Origin: Pseudomonadota bacterium
GTDB taxonomy: Bacteria > Pseudomonadota > Gammaproteobacteria > Xanthomonadales > Xanthomonadaceae
NCBI GenBank assembly: GCA_023395465.1
Contig: JAEWZE010000185.1
Location: forward strand, 1 to 11,975
DNA: 11,975 nt
Reading direction: 5' to 3'
Shown here in pieces: positions 9,001 through 11,975 of the stretch; within the stretch, counting starts at the first letter, position 1, and the number at the start of each line of letters is the position of its first letter. The notes beneath the pieces are model-generated. The model searched no databases. It was given only the letters and a program-made list of their open reading frames with translations, and was not told the origin of the DNA. The translations under genes were made by a program, and so were the position numbers.

Positions 9001-9442
9001 GGTGGTGTTCGGCGTATCGGTGACATTGAAGTTCAGCGACAGCTGGTTGTGGCTCAAGGAACGCTTCACCGGATACGACCGGATCGAGTTGGAAGTACGG
9101 CTCCCGGGTTTTGATCCGAGAGCGGGCGGTTACCACTGGGTGCTTAAGGTCCGGCACAAGCGTCGCGGTGACCTGCAGCCGCTGTTCGGAGAGCATCCTC
9201 GCCGAACACAGACGTATATGTCCGCCTCGCCGCGAGCGAGGCTCCTGAGTCGGGACCGGCCAGAGAACTGGTTCCGGGAAAGCACGGCGACCGAGGCTTA
9301 CGAATCGGGCGTCTATGTCATCCGCCAGAGCATAGAGGTCAACACGGAGTACTTCCAGAGCGCGAGACTGGTGCTGGACTACTGGCCGGATCGGACGATG
9401 GATGATGCACGCGCATCGATCGACGTGGAAGAGGAAGACTGA
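6083..9442 (+). CDS. VasX/BTH_I2691-like T6SS effector, probably pore-forming
   Basis: VasX-type effectors are delivered on VgrG and damage the target's inner membrane with a colicin-like hydrophobic region. The product has 1119 residues. N-terminus: a CSFC pair (Cys37, Cys40) then GVPILPLRYAV and LREGYLYAYLN (about residues 95-105), matching the VasX_N/MIX-type region with its R-x-G-x-x-Y core. Residues about 200-770 are mostly long amphipathic helices. Hydrophobic segments follow at about 770-792 (GGPIVLVAGTVVFQGWAL), 812-842, 850-870 and 879-933 (glycine/alanine-rich, ending GIALLLIAAGVALTFWAL). After these come PIEIWLDRCYFG and a soluble, strand-rich C-terminal tail (about 958-1119). There is no signal peptide and no PAAR domain. 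An adaptor precedes it and a membrane protein follows, as expected of an effector/immunity pair. The tail is partly copied twice downstream. Effector class is well supported; the pore-forming activity is inferred from hydrophobicity and family. Confidence 0.88.
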   Translation: MAVTQPVVARRSGGTAGTVRANADAARSVAAGSTKDCSFCGRQGVPILPLRYAVIPNYLEAGRGNVSPQALLGGKESALGTVPQMQRHRYTVRTLREGYLYAYLNRPGQWQVYSVTPEGNLRLLADPDDIDEKAGKEMSAQCKRSGDNIPASFIHIANPARTPVVWLAFSTARWSAAVRAKYEADPAKRMQRFDVAKLDSAPDGEKDALELNGEAAARLTALTEEYPASGELLSARQEYVSKKVGDLASDRFTWESAHDMHAREGQAVALQRYAQHYRDQHGQEKKVAAVVLHDAMGMLQEIDATRQHSLKAMQNYMARVARPLAVSQSIIGLEKFIEQSTLEARVADEQARNVPDTVTETIQTGDPGFGPRMYQTYTTTRAERAAGDARRIWSDLAKKYDEQARASFQSTYDTVMTAFADDVEMCDVDWAAWAKQDGWLACLDDYDPSDLAECARFTIDVAQCLAGGAAGSASEEVWETWIGEGATIEANPVYQSMLLKQKSLCDYLVSQDGALNKGDKLYDAARTLLESKEFEQALSGTVKLAVANVQTATAGAMARIVKRVGRGQQAVSNATTAASGTLAQAEVILLRSQQVALLIFERVHAVLVEVEMTLGEYQKWISEASSFTVADAHRTVQRAVDSAGRQVRSVLQSGGLGQLDEAVRNVVIKVKLWTYHRAKDVNEALDWVNTQLTQSVADIRSAQAVVNGSAVAVLGSTQTAQQQMRSARVLLALMDQEAARSAAALTRNITVSQLHMQNFARQALARTTRIASVGGPIVLVAGTVVFQGWALRDALKEYKGALSARGVKGELGLLSPTIGLMGASLELLGAGLSAAKIAGTLGGKLTRGGGVIAAGSSLVDSVVSFIAASDSLEDGDKRAAGLHAVAGVAYLAGGTVGIYAVMAGGAGAAALFGPVGIALLLIAAGVALTFWALSAESTPIEIWLDRCYFGHGKRTEGKWTDLQAADELAALNAVVFGVSVTLKFSDSWLWLKERFTGYDRIELEVRLPGFDPRAGGYHWVLKVRHKRRGDLQPLFGEHPRRTQTYMSASPRARLLSRDRPENWFRESTATEAYESGVYVIRQSIEVNTEYFQSARLVLDYWPDRTMDDARASIDVEEED
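8954..9344 (+). repeat. Effector-tail segment duplicated at 11585-11975
   Basis: These 391 bp of the intact effector recur at a constant offset of 2631 to the last base of the window, with no indels. The copied part starts just after the hydrophobic region, so the left breakpoint falls close to a domain boundary. The true right limit of the repeat lies beyond the window. Confidence 0.9.
9224..9242 (+). other. Perfect 7-bp stem hairpin inside the effector tail
   Basis: GCCTCGC (9224-9230) pairs with GCGAGGC (9236-9242) around the loop CGCGA. The same 19 bases recur unchanged in the third tail copy at 11855-11873. It encodes part of SASPRARLL, so it may be a codon-use coincidence. Confidence 0.3.
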
Positions 9443-9445
9443 TTG
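9431..9445 (+). promoter_or_regulatory. RBS and stop/start coupling for the TTG start of immunity 1
   Basis: GAGGAAG (9431-9437) lies 5 nt before TTG 9443, and the effector stop TGA (9440-9442) directly abuts that TTG. Immunity synthesis is therefore probably coupled to translation of the toxin. Confidence 0.65.
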
Positions 9446-10402
9446 GAAACGCATAAATCGAAACTGTCGCCGCAGGACCCGCAGTGGCGCCGGGACCTGC
9501 CGGAGCGGGACCAGTCGCAGGAAGTCGCGCCCGGGCTGGGCATTGAGTCGGTCAATCGGCTGGATGCTCGGTGGCTGGAGTTGACGCGCGAAGCAACGCA
9601 CATGCGCGGAGTCTTTCTTCTGTTTGGCGGATTCTGCCTCGGAGGGTCGATCTTTGCGACATTCATGGCGATTAGGCTTACTTGGTCAGAAATATTTTCT
9701 TCGGGAATGTCTCCGATCGATGGGCTAGTCCTGCTTATTGGTTTGTTCTTGTTTGTGGTCAGCCTGGCAATGCTTGTTTTCTCCCTCCGCACCATGAAAG
9801 TAGACACCGCCATGCCCCGCGATCTTCCGTTGCGTTTTGATCGTGAGCAGCGCAAGGTGTATTCGCTGGAGCAGAAACGCCTGTGGAACCCCTTCGTGAC
9901 CTGGCCGGTAACGGCACGGGAATGGAACTGGGACGACGTGCACGGCATCCTCACCCGATATGCGGGTTTTACCGGAAAGACCTATATCCAGCGCTTCCAT
10001 GTGCTGATGGTGTTGTGCAAGCCAGGTACGCTGGAAGCGGTGGATACGATCGTGCTGGAGGGCAATTCCCAGATCGAGGTGGACATGGAGCGCACATGGT
10101 CATACGTGTGCACGTTCATGGAGCGCGGCATCGACCATGTGCCGCACTACCCGATCCGTCGCCAGGGCGTCAGTTTGCGTCGCAGCTTGTTTCAGTACAT
10201 TCGGCCGCTGGATCCCACGCGGGAAGGCCGCGAAGCGCGTGCATCGGCATCCGGCCCGATCGATCTGTGGTTCAGCATCATTCTTTCAGTGCTGCTTGCA
10301 TGGATCTACGTTCCGATAGGCATCTGCCACTACATCGCGATGCGTTTCGCCCCGGAGGCGAAGTGGCCGCCGGAGGTTGAAGCCGAAGCCAGGAGTTCTT
10401 AG
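9443..10402 (+). CDS. Putative membrane immunity protein (DUF6708-like), copy 1
   Basis: The probable role is to sit in the producer's inner membrane and block the pore-forming effector encoded just upstream. The product has 319 residues: a charged N-terminus (about 1-53), TM hairpin at about 54-79 (MRGVFLLFGGFCLGG onward) and 94-115 (GLVLLIGLFLFVVSLAMLVF), a cytosolic domain about 118-270 (DLPLRFDREQRKVYSL, KRLWNPFVTWPVTAREWNWD, SYVCTFMERG), a third hydrophobic segment about 273-298 (DLWFSIILSVLLAWIYV), and a short acidic/basic tail. The R-F-(N/D)-R...W-N-P-F pattern resembles DUF6708 proteins found beside T6SS effectors; I make that assignment from memory at moderate confidence. The start is TTG, supported by the RBS and by the same TTG in copy 2. 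The immunity role is inferred from position, membrane topology and family, not shown by sequence alone. Confidence 0.8.
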   Translation: METHKSKLSPQDPQWRRDLPERDQSQEVAPGLGIESVNRLDARWLELTREATHMRGVFLLFGGFCLGGSIFATFMAIRLTWSEIFSSGMSPIDGLVLLIGLFLFVVSLAMLVFSLRTMKVDTAMPRDLPLRFDREQRKVYSLEQKRLWNPFVTWPVTAREWNWDDVHGILTRYAGFTGKTYIQRFHVLMVLCKPGTLEAVDTIVLEGNSQIEVDMERTWSYVCTFMERGIDHVPHYPIRRQGVSLRRSLFQYIRPLDPTREGREARASASGPIDLWFSIILSVLLAWIYVPIGICHYIAMRFAPEAKWPPEVEAEARSS

Positions 10403-10450
10403 CGTCTCCGCACTCGATATGTTCAGGACGAGCGAGGAGGGCATCGACTA
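10402..10450 (+). repeat. 49-bp linker, copy 1, with an apparent C-terminal coding relic
   Basis: This segment aligns without gaps to 11537-11585, with 8 substitutions by my count. Read in the frame of ATG 10419 it gives SVSALDMFRTSEEGID, continuing YRFEHT and a stop at 10467-10469; copy 2 reads SVSAFDMTRASDEGID and then stops. Four of the eight differences are at third positions. It may be the last codons of a lost gene. I see no RBS at normal distance before ATG 10419. Confidence 0.6.
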
Positions 10451-10471
10451 CCGCTTCGAGCACACCTGAAA

Positions 10472-10578
10472 AGGTCAACAAGGAGTACTTCCAGAGCGGG
10501 AGACTGGTGATGGACTACTGGCCGGATCGGACGATGGATGATGCACGCGCATCGATCGACGTTAGAATGGAAGACTGA
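10472..10578 (+). pseudogene. Effector 3'-end fragment (last 34 codons), second tail copy
   Basis: This is a gap-free copy of 9336-9442, in the same phase relative to the following immunity gene. It reads VNKEYFQSGRLVMDYWPD and on to a terminal MED and TGA, with 5 of 34 residues changed from the intact effector tail. All upstream effector sequence is missing; the junction with unrelated sequence lies at about 10451-10472. It cannot be a working toxin. It keeps the RBS and stop that sit directly in front of the immunity start, which may explain why it persists. The 176-nt gap 10403-10578 contains only this fragment and the linker. Confidence 0.85.
10499..10578 (+). CDS. Possible 22-codon leader peptide before immunity 2
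   Basis: GGAG at 10499-10502 lies 7 nt before ATG 10510, which opens 22 codons (MDYWPDRTMDDARASIDV...) ending at TGA 10576-10578, directly against the TTG of immunity 2. In the intact effector the same bases read GCGAG and CTG, so two substitutions relative to that copy supply both the Shine-Dalgarno core and the start codon. Translating it would restore the stop/start coupling lost when the rest of the effector was removed. It is very short, and two substitutions can arise by chance. Confidence 0.35.
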
Positions 10579-11537
10579 TTGGAAACGCACAAATCGAAGC
10601 TGTCGCCGCAGGACCCGCAGTGGCGCCGGGACCTGCCGGAGCGAGACGATCCGCAGGAGATCGCGCCCGGGCTAACTATTGAGTCGGTCAATCGCCTGGA
10701 TGTTCGGTCGCTAGAGTTGACCCGTGAGACGACGCATATGCGTGGCGTGTTGCTTCTCTTTGGGGGGTGGGTTTGGGGTGCGCGGTACTCTTGTCGATTC
10801 TTATTCTTGGGCTGTTGAAGAAAAGTTTATTTCCTTCTGGCACAGCTCCAGTCGACGTAGAGGAAGTGCTTCTTGGCTCTTTTTCACTGCTGGCGGGTTT
10901 GTGCCTGATTGTATTTTCTCTACGAAACATGAAGGTCGACATCGCCATGCCTCGCGATCTCCCGTTGCGGTTCGATCGCGAGCAACGCAAGGTGTACTCG
11001 CTGGAGCAGAAACGCCTGTGGAACCCCTTCGTGACCTGGCCGGTAACGGCAAGGGAGTGGAACTGGGATGACGTGCACGGCATTCTCACCCGATATGCGG
11101 GTTTCACCGGAAAGACCTACATCCAGCGCTTCCACGTGCTGATGGTGTTGTGCAAGCCAGGCACCCTGGAAGCGGTTGATACGATCGTGCTGGATGGCAA
11201 TTCCCAGATCGAGGTGGACATGGAACGAACATGGTCATACGTGTGCACGTTCATGGAGCGTGGCATCGACCATGTTCCGCACTATCCGATCCGTCGCCAG
11301 GGCGTCAGTTTGCGTCGCAGCTTGTTTCAGTACATTCGTCCGCTGGATCCCACGCAGGAAGGCCGCGAAGCGCGTGCATCGGCGTCCGGCCCGATCGATC
11401 TGTGGTTCAGCATCATTCTTTCGGTGCTGCTTGCATGGATCTACGTTCCGATAGGCATCTGCCACTACATCGCGATGCGTTTCGCGCCGGAGGCGAAGTG
11501 GCCGCCGGAGGTTGAAGTCGAATCCAGGAGGTCTTAG
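10579..11537 (+). pseudogene. Putative membrane immunity protein (DUF6708-like), copy 2, frameshifted
   Basis: This is a second copy of the immunity gene, with the same TTG start directly after a TGA (10576-10578). The first frame breaks off at TGA 10816-10818 after 79 residues. The homologous reading resumes one frame over at about 10767 and runs to TAG 11535-11537. Adding one G to the six-G run at 10762-10767 restores a 319-residue protein aligned without gaps to copy 1 (FGG then VGLGCAVLLSILILG). By my count the repaired protein differs from copy 1 at 8 of residues 1-63, about 36 of 64-111, and 7 of 112-319. As written, the gene makes only a truncated N-terminal peptide, unless the 3' part is separately translated from GTG 10767, which has no supported RBS and lacks part of TM1. 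A homopolymer sequencing error, true decay, or phase variation are all possible. Confidence 0.85.
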
Positions 11538-11585
11538 CGTCTCCGCCTTCGATATGACCAGGGCGAGCGATGAGGGGATTGACTA
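11537..11585 (+). repeat. 49-bp linker, copy 2
   Basis: This is homologous to 10402-10450 and ends at the same GACTA, after which the sequence changes to effector-tail DNA. The in-frame relic SVSAFDMTRASDEGID is closed by TAA formed at the junction (11584-11586). Confidence 0.6.
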
Positions 11586-11975
11586 AGTGGACCGACCTGG
11601 AGGCGGCGGATGAGCTGGCGGCGCTGAACGCGGTGATTTTCGGCGTGTCTGTAACATTGAAGTTCAGCGACAGCTGGTTGTGGCTCAAGGAACGCATCAC
11701 CGGATACGACCGGATCGAGTTGGAAGTACGGCTCCCGGGTTTTGATCCGAGAGTTGGCCGTTACCACTGGATGCTCAAGGTGCGGCACAAGCGTCGCGGT
11801 GATCTGCAGCCGCTGTTCGGAGATCATCCTCGCCGAACACATACGTACATGTCCGCCTCGCCGCGAGCGAGGCTCCTGAGTCGGGACCGGCCAGAGAACT
11901 GGTTCCGGGAAAGCACGGCGACCGAGGCTTACGAATCGGGCGTCTATGTCATCCGCCAGAGCATCGATGTCAACA
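11570..11975 (+). pseudogene. Third effector-tail copy, cut by window end; possibly an orphan tip with its own start
   Basis: From 11585 to the window end the sequence aligns without gaps to 8954-9344, effector codons 958-1087, with 9 of 130 residues changed (KWTDLEAADELAALNAVIFG at the start). The frame is open to the edge. Upstream in frame is ATG 11570 (MRGLTKWTDLEAADE), with AGGG at 11560-11563 six nt before it, so a protein of at least 135 residues could be made. It lacks the MIX/VasX_N region and every hydrophobic segment, so on its own it should be neither secreted nor pore-forming. It may be a relic, or a cassette that can recombine into the intact effector. By analogy with the two upstream units, a third immunity gene may follow outside the window. 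Whether it is expressed is unknown. Confidence 0.75.

Larger units (their letters stand above)
9336..10450 (+). repeat. Tandem repeat unit, copy 1 (effector 3' end + immunity 1 + linker)
   Basis: This direct repeat aligns with 10472-11585. It holds the last 107 bp of the effector, the complete first immunity gene and the 49-bp linker 10402-10450. The offset is 1136 at the left end and 1135 at the right end because copy 2 lacks a single base. Identity is high except in the block at about 9632-9775. Confidence 0.9.
10472..11585 (+). repeat. Tandem repeat unit, copy 2 (effector 3' end + immunity 2 + linker)
   Basis: This direct repeat of 9336-10450 is one base shorter. The junction with copy 1 is a 21-nt stretch (10451-10471) belonging to neither unit; after 11585 the sequence switches to the third effector-tail copy. 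Confidence 0.9.

Noticed and set aside
10767..11537. An independent 256-residue gene starting at GTG 10767
   Set aside because: It aligns gap-free to the rest of immunity 1 but begins mid-TM1, with no supported RBS; it is the distal part of a frameshifted gene.
9336..11975. CRISPR array or insertion sequence as the cause of the repeats
   Set aside because: The units are about 1.1 kb and coding, with no short regular repeats, no terminal inverted repeats and no transposase frame.
1..11975. tRNA or rRNA genes
   Set aside because: No cloverleaf-like or rRNA-like sequence was seen in the intergenic gaps, all of which are under 180 nt.

Overview
This window is the downstream end of a type VI secretion system (T6SS) locus from a high-GC gammaproteobacterium. 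The protein style suggests Xanthomonadales (Xanthomonas/Stenotrophomonas/Lysobacter/Luteimonas-like), but no rRNA or housekeeping marker is present to prove it. All real genes are on the + strand and closely packed.

Layout: (1) 2-1858, the C-terminal two thirds of the sheath-disassembly ATPase ClpV/TssH, cut by the window edge. (2) 1922-2284, a 120-residue protein I do not recognise. (3) 2376-5132, a 918-residue VgrG spike with gp27-like, OB-fold and DUF2345 regions. (4) 5134-6081, a DUF4123-like adaptor, 1 nt behind vgrG. (5) 6083-9442, an 1119-residue VasX/BTH_I2691-like effector with an N-terminal MIX/VasX_N-type region, a long helical middle and a hydrophobic, probably pore-forming region. 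(6) 9443-10402, a three-TM protein (DUF6708-like by eye) starting at TTG directly after the effector stop, the probable immunity protein.

The last 2.6 kb is the unusual part. It is a decaying tandem array: effector tail, immunity 1, a 49-bp linker, the last 34 codons of the effector again, immunity 2 (broken by one missing base in a G run), the linker again, then a third and longer effector-tail copy (effector codons 958-1087) that runs off the window. The two immunity copies are almost identical except in one block of about 48 residues that forms most of the N-terminal TM hairpin. There, about three quarters of residues differ with no length change. That is the pattern expected if the hairpin decides which pore is neutralised while the rest is kept uniform by recombination.

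Working model: ClpV recycles the sheath; VgrG carries the VasX-like toxin, loaded by the DUF4123-like adaptor; immunity 1 protects the producer's inner membrane. The downstream copies look like relics of earlier effector/immunity pairs, or a reserve of orphan immunity genes and effector tips, comparable in logic to orphan CdiA-CT/CdiI and Rhs-tip arrays. Base composition drops visibly from the adaptor onward, fitting an exchangeable cargo module behind vgrG.
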